Shown: positions 28,807 to 36,039 of the stretch, in pieces | Layout of the letters: the number at the start of each line of letters is the position of its first letter | Numbering within the stretch: the stretch's first letter is position 1 | NCBI GenBank assembly: GCA_003567955.1 | Contig: PWYF01000189.1 | Span: 1-36,039 of the forward strand | Reading direction: 5' to 3' | Length of the DNA: 36,039 nucleotides | Source: Thiotrichales bacterium | Lineage (GTDB): Bacteria > Pseudomonadota > Gammaproteobacteria > UBA5335 > SLRW01 | Translations under genes and position numbers: made by a program | Notes under the pieces: generated by a model | What the model saw: the letters and a program-made list of their open reading frames with translations, nothing else | What the model was told of the DNA's origin: nothing | Databases searched by the model: none

Positions 28807-30522
28807 GTGGAGTTTAGTAACGAGGTCATCTTTTTCGGTGCCCTGCTGTTTCTGGTAAGTATTCTTGCCAGCGTGGTCTCCGCGCGTCTGGGGTTACCCG
28901 TGCTGCTGGTGTTCCTGTTGATTGGCATGTTTGCCGGTGCGGAGGGTATAGGCGGGATCGCATTTGATAATGTACAGCTCGCCCACCTGATAGGCAGCCT
29001 GGCGCTGGCTATTATTCTTTTTGACGGCGGGCTGCGTACCGAATTCCGCAATTTCCGCGTGGGTTTGCGACCGGCCCTGGTACTGGCGACCGCAGGGGTG
29101 GTGATCACCGCCGTGGTGATGGCCTTGTTCGCTGCCTGGGTTTTTGATCTGTCTTGGTACACGGCGCTGTTGCTCGGCGCCATCGTGGGATCCACTGATG
29201 CGGCGGCGGTCTTTTCCCTGATGCACTCGCGGGGGCTTGAGATCAAGCAACGCGTTGCTGCGACGCTGGAGATCGAGTCGGGCAGCAATGATCCCATGGC
29301 CATCTTTTTGACCGTGGTGTTGGTTGAAGCTGTGGTCGCCGGTCAGGCCCACGCTGGCTGGTTCCTGCTGCGGGAGTTTGTGTTGCAGATGGGTGTGGGT
29401 GGGGTGGCCGGTGTCGTGGGTGGGGTCTTGCTGGCCTGGCTGGTCAATCAGGTGCGGCTGGGGCCGGGGCTTTATCCCTTGCTGGTGCTTTCAGGTGGTT
29501 TACTGGTTTTCGGGTTGGCGGCGGCGATCGGCGGCAGTGGTTTTCTGGCGATTTATATTGCCGGACTGATGGTGGGTAACCGCCGTCTGCAAAGGGGCCA
29601 GAATATCCGTCGCTTTCATCACGATATGGCCTGGCTGAGCCAGATCAGCATGTTTTTGATTCTGGGTTTGCTGGTGGTGCCCACAGAACTGCTTGAGGTG
29701 GCGCTTTACGGTATTGCCTCGGCGGCGGTGCTAATACTGGTAGCCCGTCCGCTGGCGGTGGCGTTTTGCCTGTTGCCCTTCAGGTTTGCCTGGCGAGAGC
29801 AGGTTTTTATTGCCTGGACCGGGCTGCGCGGGGCGGTGCCGATTATTCTGGCTTTGTTCCCGCTGCTGGCGGGAGTTGAGGATGCCGGGCTGCTGTTCAA
29901 TGTGGCCTTCTTTGTGGTGTTGATTTCACTGCTCGTACAGGGCTCGACGATCAATACAATGGCCCGCTGGCTGAAGGTCGAAGTCCCGCCCGAGACCGGA
30001 GTTTTCCATCGTCTGGAAGTCGATTTGCCCGGGCAGCCCGAGCACGAACTGGTCAGCTATCGCGTGCGTCCTGGTAGCGCGGCCGCTAACCGTGCACCGG
30101 ATGAGTTGGCGTTACCTCAAAATATTGCTCTGTCGCTGGTCATTCGTGGTGCGGAACTGCTTAACGCGCGTCAGGTGGATAAGCTGGTGCCCGGTGATTA
30201 TGTGTATTTTCTGGCACCGGCCGGCGATCTCAAATCACTTGATAATCTGTTTGTGGAGTTGCATGTACCCGAGCGCCTGCAGCCACGGCGCTTCTTTGGC
30301 GAGTTTGTGATCAACGCCGATGCCCGGCTGGATGACCTGGCTGATATGTATGATCTGGATCTGCCGGATGAGGCCAGCGGTTTCAGTGCCGGGGAATTGT
30401 TGCACCGGCGTTTTGGTCAGCCGGTGGTCGGTGACCGGGTGCGGTTGGGGCCAGCGGAGCTGGTGGTCCGTGAAATGGGCGGCGGCCGGGTGAGTCGCGT
30501 GGGGCTGAAACTGCTGGAATAA
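28807..30522 (+). CDS. NhaP2/CvrA-type K+(Na+)/H+ antiporter
   Basis: A 571-residue CPA1 antiporter. Twelve or so membrane segments carry the family runs LALAIILFDGGLRTEFRNFRVG in parts, GAIVGSTDAAAVFSLM and LEIESGSNDPMAIFLT, which contain the ion-binding Asp residues. A TrkA_C (RCK-C) domain lies near 405-490 and a CorC_HlyC-like domain at the C terminus, exactly the NhaP2 architecture and length. The start is GTG at 28807 with CAGG five bases upstream; an upstream ATG at 28735 would add 24 residues not seen in relatives. It should help regulate cytoplasmic K+ and pH, with the RCK part binding a ligand. Confidence 0.92.
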   Translation: MEFSNEVIFFGALLFLVSILASVVSARLGLPVLLVFLLIGMFAGAEGIGGIAFDNVQLAHLIGSLALAIILFDGGLRTEFRNFRVGLRPALVLATAGVVITAVVMALFAAWVFDLSWYTALLLGAIVGSTDAAAVFSLMHSRGLEIKQRVAATLEIESGSNDPMAIFLTVVLVEAVVAGQAHAGWFLLREFVLQMGVGGVAGVVGGVLLAWLVNQVRLGPGLYPLLVLSGGLLVFGLAAAIGGSGFLAIYIAGLMVGNRRLQRGQNIRRFHHDMAWLSQISMFLILGLLVVPTELLEVALYGIASAAVLILVARPLAVAFCLLPFRFAWREQVFIAWTGLRGAVPIILALFPLLAGVEDAGLLFNVAFFVVLISLLVQGSTINTMARWLKVEVPPETGVFHRLEVDLPGQPEHELVSYRVRPGSAAANRAPDELALPQNIALSLVIRGAELLNARQVDKLVPGDYVYFLAPAGDLKSLDNLFVELHVPERLQPRRFFGEFVINADARLDDLADMYDLDLPDEASGFSAGELLHRRFGQPVVGDRVRLGPAELVVREMGGGRVSRVGLKLLE

Positions 30523-30719
30523 TCTGTTGCGTCCCGCCATGCTCATGACACGGAATGCCTCGCTGAATGCGACGTGAACGCGGAATTGTCCACAGCTTTG
30601 CCTCCGGGAACCCCCTTACCCGGCAGGCACCAATACGCTTCTGAGCCCCGCACAGGGGGCATTTCAAGGAAGTTCATGCGCTTGCGGCCGCTCCCCGGAA
30701 TTGCAGTGCATGGCGGGAC

Positions 30720-30748
30720 TTGGCAGGCTAATAGCACGCTGTGATTAT
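30720..30748 (+). promoter_or_regulatory. Candidate promoter for the DUF4168 gene
   Basis: TTGGCA (30720-30725) and GATTAT (30743-30748) are 17 bases apart, with TG upstream of the -10 (extended form TGTGATTAT). The -10 matches four of six positions. The transcript would start about 60 bases before the gene. The rest of the spacer 30523-30719 shows only a weak five-base-pair hairpin (GCCCC/GGGGC, 30645-30660) and no convincing gene. Confidence 0.45.
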
Positions 30749-30812
30749 CAATTTAACGGTGATTGCAGTTCTTTACGGCAATTCATGCACAAGTACAGTG
30801 AGGAGGAAACTC

Positions 30813-31244
30813 ATGACCCACTCCAGGCAATCAATTTTTGCGGGCGCTGCGCTGACGGCGCTGGCACTGGTGATGGCCCCTGCGGCCATGGCCCAGGGGC
30901 CCGAAGCTCAGCCGGGACAGCAGCCGCCTGCCGAACAGCAGCAGCCCATGCAGCAGGAAGCCCCGGCTGTTGAAGAGCACAGCTTTAGCGATGCAGAGCT
31001 TGAGCAGTTCGCCCAGGCCTTTGTGGAAGTTGAAGAAGTACGCAATGAATACGGCCCGCGGCTGAGTGATGCCGAGGATATGGAGGCTGCTACCGAGATC
31101 CAGCAGGAGGCCAACGAGCTGATGACCTCGGCAATCGAGGACAATGGCCTGACGGTGGAAACCTACAACGCCATTGCCCAGAGTACCCAGGCCGATCCGG
31201 AGCTGCGTGAGCAGATTCTGGAGAAGGTTGAAGCCAGTCGCTGA
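30813..31244 (+). CDS. Secreted DUF4168-type protein
   Basis: A 143-residue exported protein. A signal peptide ends near AMA|QG (residue 27 or so), then a Gln/Pro-rich linker (about 28-50), then a helical DUF4168-like domain (FSDAELEQFAQAFVEVEEVRN and later LTVETYNAIAQSTQADPELREQI, each in parts). The start ATG has a strong GAGGAGGAAA site, which rules out the open frame from 30741. The function of DUF4168 is not known to me. Family proteins are periplasmic or surface proteins of Proteobacteria and Cyanobacteria. It stands alone with its own candidate promoter and a strong terminator, so it is a single-gene unit. Confidence 0.8.
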   Translation: MTHSRQSIFAGAALTALALVMAPAAMAQGPEAQPGQQPPAEQQQPMQQEAPAVEEHSFSDAELEQFAQAFVEVEEVRNEYGPRLSDAEDMEAATEIQQEANELMTSAIEDNGLTVETYNAIAQSTQADPELREQILEKVEASR

Positions 31245-31265
31245 TTCCTGAGTGACGCTCAACGT

Positions 31266-31303
31266 AAAAGCCCCCACCGGCATTCGCCGGCGGGGGCTTT
31301 TTT
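31266..31303 (+). terminator. Intrinsic terminator after the DUF4168 gene
   Basis: A 16-base-pair stem (31266-31281 with 31286-31301) with one A-C mismatch and a four-base loop ATTC, followed by six T. On the minus strand the same stem also carries A/T ends and could stop transcripts arriving from pilE. Confidence 0.93.
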
Positions 31304-31312
31304 ATAACCAAG

Positions 31313-31425
31313 GTCTTATAAAAAACGTCTTAAGTCTAAGGTCTTAAGTCTTAAGATGGTCGGGCCTTCGGCCCTTCCCTGGTAACGTAGTCACGTAACA
31401 ACGCCGCGCGCAGCGCGGTTACCAG
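31313..31425. repeat. Heptad array element D with two hairpins
   Basis: A plus-sense array at 31327-31354 is four heptads (GTCTTAA, GTCTAAG, GTCTTAA, GTCTTAA in order) followed by GA. A further heptad, GTCTTAT, sits in phase 14 bases upstream (31313). All have C at position 3, unlike most heptads of the other elements. Hairpins follow: GGGCC/GGCCC with loop TTC (31362-31374; GAA on the minus strand) and CCGCGC/GCGCGG with loop GCA (31404-31418). An outer pair CTGGTAAC/GTTACCAG (31379-31386 with 31418-31425) brackets the second hairpin. The element lies between the convergent DUF4168 and pilE genes, and the last hairpin overlaps the pilE stop. Confidence 0.8.
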
Positions 31426-31829
31426 CAGTCTTCGGTGTTATCGTCGCCCCCCGCAGTGGCGGCGGTGCGTCGACCAGCCTGGTCCAGAGTGTAGCTGCGG
31501 CAGTCCTCGTCCCGGGCTTGTACCCCCTGGGTTGTGGCGGTAAGGAGAAAGGTCTGGCTCTCCAGTTCGGTCACTTCGATCTCAAAGTGCCCTTCAGGAG
31601 AATCAAAGCTGTCACCCTCATCCAGATCACACGCCGTGTAGTCGTTCTCCAGCGTGTAGCAGCGCTCCAGACGCTGGGCGGTGTTGTTGAGCCCGGTCAT
31701 GGCGTCGGTACGCCGGGTCTGGTCAATCTGGTCGGTGAACAGCGGGAAGGCAATGGCAACCAGCAGGGCGATAATTGCCACCACCATCATCAGCTCAATC
31801 AGGGTAAAACCGGAGCGGGTCCGTTGCAT
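31419..31829 (-). CDS. pilE: Type IV pilin, PilE-like
   Basis: A 136-residue prepilin. The short leader MQRTRSG is followed by the mature start FTLIELMMVVAIIALLVAIAFP, with Glu at mature position 5 (Glu12), as needed for PilD cleavage, methylation and assembly. The acidic globular part has a cysteine pair near the end (DEDCRSY ... TEDCW), the usual D-loop disulfide, and another in CYTLENDYTAC. Its place after pilY1 matches pilE of the Pseudomonas/Xanthomonas fimT-pilVWXY1-pilE cluster, where it is a minor pilin. The ATG is preceded by AAAGGAG. A strong hairpin lies in the 54-base spacer upstream. Confidence 0.92.
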   Translation of the reverse strand: MQRTRSGFTLIELMMVVAIIALLVAIAFPLFTDQIDQTRRTDAMTGLNNTAQRLERCYTLENDYTACDLDEGDSFDSPEGHFEIEVTELESQTFLLTATTQGVQARDEDCRSYTLDQAGRRTAATAGGDDNTEDCW

Positions 31830-31849
31830 TGTTGATCACTCCTTTATCG

Positions 31850-31878
31850 CGGGCCGCCCGGCCTGGCCGGGCGGCCCG
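31850..31878 (-). promoter_or_regulatory. Strong hairpin between pilY1 and pilE
   Basis: A perfect 13-base-pair GC stem (31850-31862 with 31866-31878, three-base loop) lies just after the pilY1 stop codon. On the minus strand it is followed by CGATAAAGGAGTG, which is the pilE ribosome binding region and not a T tract. It is therefore unlikely to be a normal terminator. It could protect the pilY1 3' end, or mark a processing point that lets pilE be expressed at another level. Confidence 0.6.
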
Positions 31879-31883
31879 GGTTG

Positions 31884-34800
31884 TTAGCGCAATTGTTGCC
31901 AGGACTGGCGGCCGCCACCCGTTGCGCTGCTCTCGTCAGGTAATTCTCCGATCTCACCGGAGGAGCCACTGACGTACTTGTACTCACGGTCACCGCCACC
32001 GACGACGCCCGGGGTTTTGATCACGCCCACTTCGGAGCGAAGGCCGCTGATAGGCACGCGTATCGTTTCACCGTCAATATCCACATCGACCCAGTCATCT
32101 TCATTGAAGTTGCCGTCACCACTCAGGTCAAAGGGTGTGACGGCCAGCCGCGAGCCGGAGAAAGCCTGCATTTCCATCAGCCAGCTTTCGCCGCCAAATC
32201 CGCAGGGGTCTTCATCCGGGATCATGGTGACGAAGATCACCCGCTCCCCCCGCACCAGAGCCCGGCTCACCACACGTTCGGTCTGGCGACCTTCCTCGGG
32301 TGAAATCAGGTCCAGGTACCAGCCGCGTTCACCGGCCGCATGATCAGTAGTGACTCTCAGATCAAAGCCGAAATCGCCGAGCGGGCCTTCATGGGTGATT
32401 TCCTGTTGCTGCAAACCCATCGCTTCACGGTCAGCACCGGTCATTTCCTCGCCGACATCCGTATCTCGCAGACCATAGAAGCTTTGCACATCCCGATTGA
32501 TCGGATTCTCATCCACATAGGCGTCGCCCTCACGGAAGAACGCGCCCGTGCCAAACAGGATCATGATGTCGCCATCCGGATCACGTGTGAGCGCCGGACG
32601 ACTGGTAACAGGCTGAACTTCACCGCCAGGTCCGCGGGCAGTAAACAGTGGATCCGGCGTAAAGTTGGGGCCGCCACCTGAGCCGAATTCCGAGCGCATA
32701 TTATCCAGATCAATACGCCACATATTGCCCTGCATGTCGCCGGCATACACGGTATTGGCAACACGGCGATTTTGCCCTCGCAGGCTTACCGGTGCCGGCG
32801 TGGCCAGCCCGTTTTCACCACCATCGATGAGGGTGATCTTTTCAATAAGATCACCCGAGAACAGTTCGATCACATACAGGTGGGCACCTTCACCGTAGCC
32901 GTTGCCGAACAAGGCCGCCCAGCGGCCGTCAGACAGGCGCACTACAGAGGGTTTGCTGGTGCTGTAGTGCATATCCTCATCGCTGAACTCCCACAACACA
33001 TCGTGGCGACTGAAGTCACCCGGTTCAGTAACATCCAGCGCGAATACGCCGCCGCCCCCGGCGCCAGTGGTGCCGACCACCACGGTACGCCATTGTTCGG
33101 TATCGGCATTCCAGGCGTCACTGACGCTGGGTGCGCCATCCACATAGAAGTGGTGGTCGTAATCCGGGTCTGGCAGCAGGCTGAGATTCTGGTATACCGC
33201 GTTGCGAACAAAGGCCATCAACTCACGACCGCCATTGGGGCCAGCGTCGGCATCCACGCCATGCAGCATGCCGTCACTGGCGCCGAAAAACAGCACTTGT
33301 GGGCGATTGGCTTTTTCCTGTACGTAGTTGCGGTAGCTCAGCCCCTCGTCACCCGGTAGCTCGGCAAAGCCGAAGTCCTGGTTGCCGGCAATGGCGGGGT
33401 CGGAATTAATCACCGCGCCCAGCGCTGTTTGCGGACGTTCGCGCATACCCGGGATATCACGGCCTTCAAGCCATTCCAGGCGCAGCAGGCCCTGGCCGTC
33501 CAGAGCGCCGTTCGGGTCCCTGTTCAGCGCATCCTGTTGCGCCGGAGTGAGGTCCACCCAGCGGAACGGGCGGCCGCTGTTTTCGACGTCATCCCAGGTA
33601 AAAATATTACGGGCCGCGGGCGCAGGGAGTTCCCGGCCGGCATCCCACACCATGTCCCCCACACTGCCATCAGCTTCCAGCTGAAAAGCCAGCACCTGGC
33701 CACTCCAGTCGGTGGTGTCAAACCGGGCCTGGTAGATCAGCGTTTCGGAATCGAGGCGGGTGGAATTGGTGGCAATGGAGGCAGAGCCGCCGGTGGTTTC
33801 GCGCACCAGGGCAGAAAGAATAGAGGCCAGTTCTTCAGAGAACACATCCGGGTCCATGGCGCTGAAGAACCCGCCCCGCGAATTAACGCCGGCATGGAGC
33901 AGGTCGTCAATCTTGGCGGCATCGCCTCCGGTATGCGGATCAGGCCAGGCTACCGTGTCACCGGTGCTGATTGCCCCAAAGGCCGTATCAGGATCAATGG
34001 AGCCTTCAACGCCCAGCCCCACGCCATAGGTGACCATGTGTTGCCAGAAGGCCGGGTTACGCTGTGTCGTGGGCACGTTATTGGGCAGATCCGGCTGCAG
34101 GTCATTCTTCCAGTAGTACATGGCCACATCGGCGAGGGTGTCATCGAAGTCGTCCTCGAAAGGCGCGCCGGCCTCATACTGGAACTGCTGGTCGTCCTCG
34201 CCCGTAATCAGGTCTCCGTCGGTGCCATCGGCGTTGCCGATGCCCGCGGGTGCGGGGCCATTCCAGAAACCGTCGGTCATCAGCACGGTCGAGCTGCGGG
34301 TACAACTCAGTAGCCGGCCGTCACTGTCTCCCGGGCTGGTGCTCATGGGGCCGTGTTGGTCATCACGGGAAAAATACTCCCCCGCACCCTGTAATGCGCG
34401 ACGCAAGGGGGTGCCGGCGGTTGGCATGACATGGTCATACAGGCTGTTGAAGAAATTCTCGCGGTCATCGCCTGAAAATCGACGAACGCCGGTTATTACG
34501 GTATTGCCTGCGACACCGTCAACGTTTTCGCCGGTGGTGTTAATAGAGCCGAAACCGACGCGGATATTGCCGCCCTGGGCTGCAAAAGCCCGTCCGATAC
34601 CCGCCCGCGAAGCGTTAACACGTGAACGGTGGTACTGGAACCAGTTGGCGAAATTCCGGATTTCCTCGTCACGCGTGCGCACCGTGCCGTTGGGGCTGGT
34701 AAAAACCGCGCTCGCCGGGGTGCTTTCGGTGATTTGTACGCGGTCGAAGTTGTCCGCGTCGTCGGTGTCGCCCCCGGTGTGAACGTAATAGGTGATGGGC

Positions 34801-35429
34801 GAATAGGTGAGTGCGGTGCCATTACAGTCGAAATCGAACCACTGTATGTTTGTGGCGGAATTACCTTCAAACCAGTGGGCCAGTTCGGTCTGTTCCTGCA
34901 GAAGGTTTTTGCCGTCACTATCAGGATCAGCCGGGTTGTAAAGTGCATTTTCAGGATCGGCATCGGCCCAGGGCTCGCCATTTGCGTCTACCCAGGGGCG
35001 GTAGGCTATGTCCGGGTTATAGTACTGGGGGTTGGTGGTGTGCGAACGCAACTGAATATTGTGCCAGTTGTCGTCATCGAAAGTCGGCACGTAGTAAAAG
35101 CTTGGAGATCCCCCGCAGGCAATAGCGTAGTCACCGGCGCCATACACGCCACGCGGCTGGGGATAGACATAGGGTCGCCAGCTGTAGCGGTTGCCGACGG
35201 CATCCGGAATGTATTCCCAGTGCATGGAGCCTGAGTCATCCAGCACAAACATGATGTTGGGCGGCGCATCACCCGAGACCAGCAGTGGCGACTGGGCCAC
35301 ATCGGCATTTGCCGTGGTCGCACCCAGAATGGCGCCTGTCAGCAGCAGTGACTGCAACATGGCACGGATACGCGCCATGCGTGTGAGTCTCCAGGTGCGA
35401 ACGTTTGTGTTCTGTGTCTGCGTATTCAT
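31884..35429 (-). CDS. pilY1: Type IV pilus tip adhesin / assembly factor PilY1
   Basis: An 1181-residue secreted protein. A long signal peptide ends near ANA|D (residue 42). A von Willebrand A-like domain begins with the MIDAS motif DDSGSM (Asp64, Ser66, Ser68). The C-terminal half is the PilY1 beta-propeller (for example VLFFGASDGMLHGVDADAG, VVVGTTGAGGGGVFALDVT). An acidic, EF-hand-like calcium loop begins at about residue 1101 (DLSGDGNFNEDDWVD). PilY1 proteins sit at the pilus tip, act in adhesion and surface sensing, and oppose pilus retraction in a calcium-dependent way. It follows a small secreted protein gene and precedes pilE. Confidence 0.95.
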   Translation of the reverse strand: MNTQTQNTNVRTWRLTRMARIRAMLQSLLLTGAILGATTANADVAQSPLLVSGDAPPNIMFVLDDSGSMHWEYIPDAVGNRYSWRPYVYPQPRGVYGAGDYAIACGGSPSFYYVPTFDDDNWHNIQLRSHTTNPQYYNPDIAYRPWVDANGEPWADADPENALYNPADPDSDGKNLLQEQTELAHWFEGNSATNIQWFDFDCNGTALTYSPITYYVHTGGDTDDADNFDRVQITESTPASAVFTSPNGTVRTRDEEIRNFANWFQYHRSRVNASRAGIGRAFAAQGGNIRVGFGSINTTGENVDGVAGNTVITGVRRFSGDDRENFFNSLYDHVMPTAGTPLRRALQGAGEYFSRDDQHGPMSTSPGDSDGRLLSCTRSSTVLMTDGFWNGPAPAGIGNADGTDGDLITGEDDQQFQYEAGAPFEDDFDDTLADVAMYYWKNDLQPDLPNNVPTTQRNPAFWQHMVTYGVGLGVEGSIDPDTAFGAISTGDTVAWPDPHTGGDAAKIDDLLHAGVNSRGGFFSAMDPDVFSEELASILSALVRETTGGSASIATNSTRLDSETLIYQARFDTTDWSGQVLAFQLEADGSVGDMVWDAGRELPAPAARNIFTWDDVENSGRPFRWVDLTPAQQDALNRDPNGALDGQGLLRLEWLEGRDIPGMRERPQTALGAVINSDPAIAGNQDFGFAELPGDEGLSYRNYVQEKANRPQVLFFGASDGMLHGVDADAGPNGGRELMAFVRNAVYQNLSLLPDPDYDHHFYVDGAPSVSDAWNADTEQWRTVVVGTTGAGGGGVFALDVTEPGDFSRHDVLWEFSDEDMHYSTSKPSVVRLSDGRWAALFGNGYGEGAHLYVIELFSGDLIEKITLIDGGENGLATPAPVSLRGQNRRVANTVYAGDMQGNMWRIDLDNMRSEFGSGGGPNFTPDPLFTARGPGGEVQPVTSRPALTRDPDGDIMILFGTGAFFREGDAYVDENPINRDVQSFYGLRDTDVGEEMTGADREAMGLQQQEITHEGPLGDFGFDLRVTTDHAAGERGWYLDLISPEEGRQTERVVSRALVRGERVIFVTMIPDEDPCGFGGESWLMEMQAFSGSRLAVTPFDLSGDGNFNEDDWVDVDIDGETIRVPISGLRSEVGVIKTPGVVGGGDREYKYVSGSSGEIGELPDESSATGGGRQSWQQLR

Positions 35430-35482
35430 GATCTCGGCTCTCTCAAGTATTCAGTCACACGAAACCCGTGCGGTTTTGCGCA

Positions 35483-35794
35483 TCAATCAAGCACTGTCAA
35501 CCGGTTGATGTGTGGTCGCTGCGCATCGCGGCCCGTGGAGCGCAGGCTGTAGCTGACATTGGCCCCTGGCAGCCGTTCTATGCTCACGATGTCCGGCGCA
35601 TCATGGGCAAAACCAAGATTGGCATCGGACGGAATGAAGTATTCGCGCCCGTCAATCGCAATGACCCGGGCTTCGGAATGCACCCCGGTGACCTGGCCGG
35701 TGCGTTCCTGGGCCATGACCTGGGGCACACCGGTCAACCCCAGTATCAGGGCGATGAGAATACCGCCTGCGGTTTTGCGTAATTTCGTGTCCAT
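35483..35794 (-). CDS. Small secreted protein between pilX and pilY1 (PilY2-like?)
   Basis: A 103-residue protein with a signal peptide ending near VMA|QE (residue 29). I chose the ATG at 35794, which has GGAGG six bases upstream; the open frame extends eight codons further to a GTG. The mature part (TGQVTGVHSEARVIAIDGREYFIPSD) looks like a small beta-rich domain. It resembles what I recall of PilY2, which in Pseudomonas lies after pilY1, but the match is weak and the position differs. It overlaps no gene and sits 53 bases before pilY1, so it is part of the minor pilin operon. Confidence 0.7.
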   Translation of the reverse strand: MDTKLRKTAGGILIALILGLTGVPQVMAQERTGQVTGVHSEARVIAIDGREYFIPSDANLGFAHDAPDIVSIERLPGANVSYSLRSTGRDAQRPHINRLTVLD

Positions 35795-35810
35795 GTGTTG
35801 CCTCCGGGCA

Positions 35811-36039
35811 TCATTCACGTCGGTAGATGGTTTGCAGTATGACCAGCGTGTTCGGGTTGCCGCCTACACCTCGGGCGGTCACGCGATAGAGGCGTTCCTC
35901 GCCCACCGGCAATCCCAGTCCGATTTCGCCGCCTTCGCTTTGCGGGCGAACCTGTAATTCCTCGATGATGTAGGCTGGCGGAGCGCTGCCGCCGAAATCC
36001 TCGCCGTCATATTGGCGGGCCTCACTGGCCCAGTTAAAA
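35811..36039 (-). CDS. pilX: Minor pilin assembly protein PilX, C-terminal end (window-truncated)
   Basis: The last 75 or so codons of a gene that enters from the right edge. The readable end is YRVTARGVGGNPNTLVILQTIYRRE, which fits the typical C terminus of PilX minor pilins (YRVTARG-x-GG ... VxLQ). The stop TGA is at 35813-35811, 17 bases before the next start. The order pilX - small protein - pilY1 - pilE fits the minor pilin operon. PilX with PilY1, PilV, PilW and FimU primes pilus assembly. The N-terminal prepilin leader is outside the window. Confidence 0.85.
   Translation of the reverse strand, partial: FNWASEARQYDGEDFGGSAPPAYIIEELQVRPQSEGGEIGLGLPVGEERLYRVTARGVGGNPNTLVILQTIYRRE

Noticed and set aside
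30587-30595. TTGTCCACA, one mismatch from a DnaA box
   Set aside because: A single isolated 9-mer in a spacer, with no cluster of boxes, AT-rich unwinding region or replication gene nearby.
30543-30737. Minus-strand frame of 64 codons in the spacer after the antiporter gene
   Set aside because: No ribosome binding site, no recognised family and no repeat of it in the window. It could be a remnant of something, but I cannot support a gene.
12148-31356. CRISPR array interpretation of the repeats
   Set aside because: Heptads are contiguous with no unique spacers, arms are only four words long, and no cas gene is present.

Overview
The window looks like part of a gammaproteobacterial chromosome of fairly high GC content. 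The block miaB-phoH-ybeY-corC-lnt, followed by mpl and ubiX, has the order known from Pseudomonas-like Gammaproteobacteria, and a type IV pilus cluster (pilX, pilY1, pilE) lies at the right edge. I cannot name a genus. No tRNA, rRNA, CRISPR array or insertion-sequence transposase was seen.

Layout. 1-1128 holds the end of a metal ABC transporter (ATPase fragment and permease). 1336-2697 is mgtE, followed by an O-antigen-ligase-like membrane protein. 4184-7267 is a large lipoprotein of the penicillin acylase family, closed by a strong terminator. On the minus strand follow a B12-binding radical SAM protein and uvrA. An MFS exporter diverges from uvrA. 13666-19054 carries miaB, phoH, ybeY, corC and lnt (tRNA modification, rRNA maturation, lipoprotein acylation), then mpl (murein recycling). 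A minus-strand tetR-adaptor-RND efflux operon (20604-25439) sits between mpl and ubiX. Then come a DedA/PAP2/LssY fusion (minus), a NhaP2-type antiporter (plus), a small secreted DUF4168 protein (plus), and the pilus genes pilX (partial), a small secreted protein, pilY1 and pilE, all on the minus strand.

The most unusual content is intergenic. At five places (about 12128-12307, 13599-13629, 20489-20589, 25507-25906 and 31313-31425) the spacer is built from short degenerate words repeated in tandem, in most cases arranged as inverted arms around GC-rich hairpins. Four places use a heptamer, GTYTNAD. Six arms of exactly four heptads each are visible, and five of them end in GA or GAC. The fifth place is a spacer of about 500 bp made of concentric inverted repeats of 8- and 9-base words. 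Most three-base hairpin loops in these elements are GNA on one strand, a loop known to be unusually stable in single-stranded DNA. The efflux operon is bounded by such elements on both sides and interrupts mpl-ubiX. This repeat family, its architecture and its possible link to cassette insertion are the best candidates here for something under-described.
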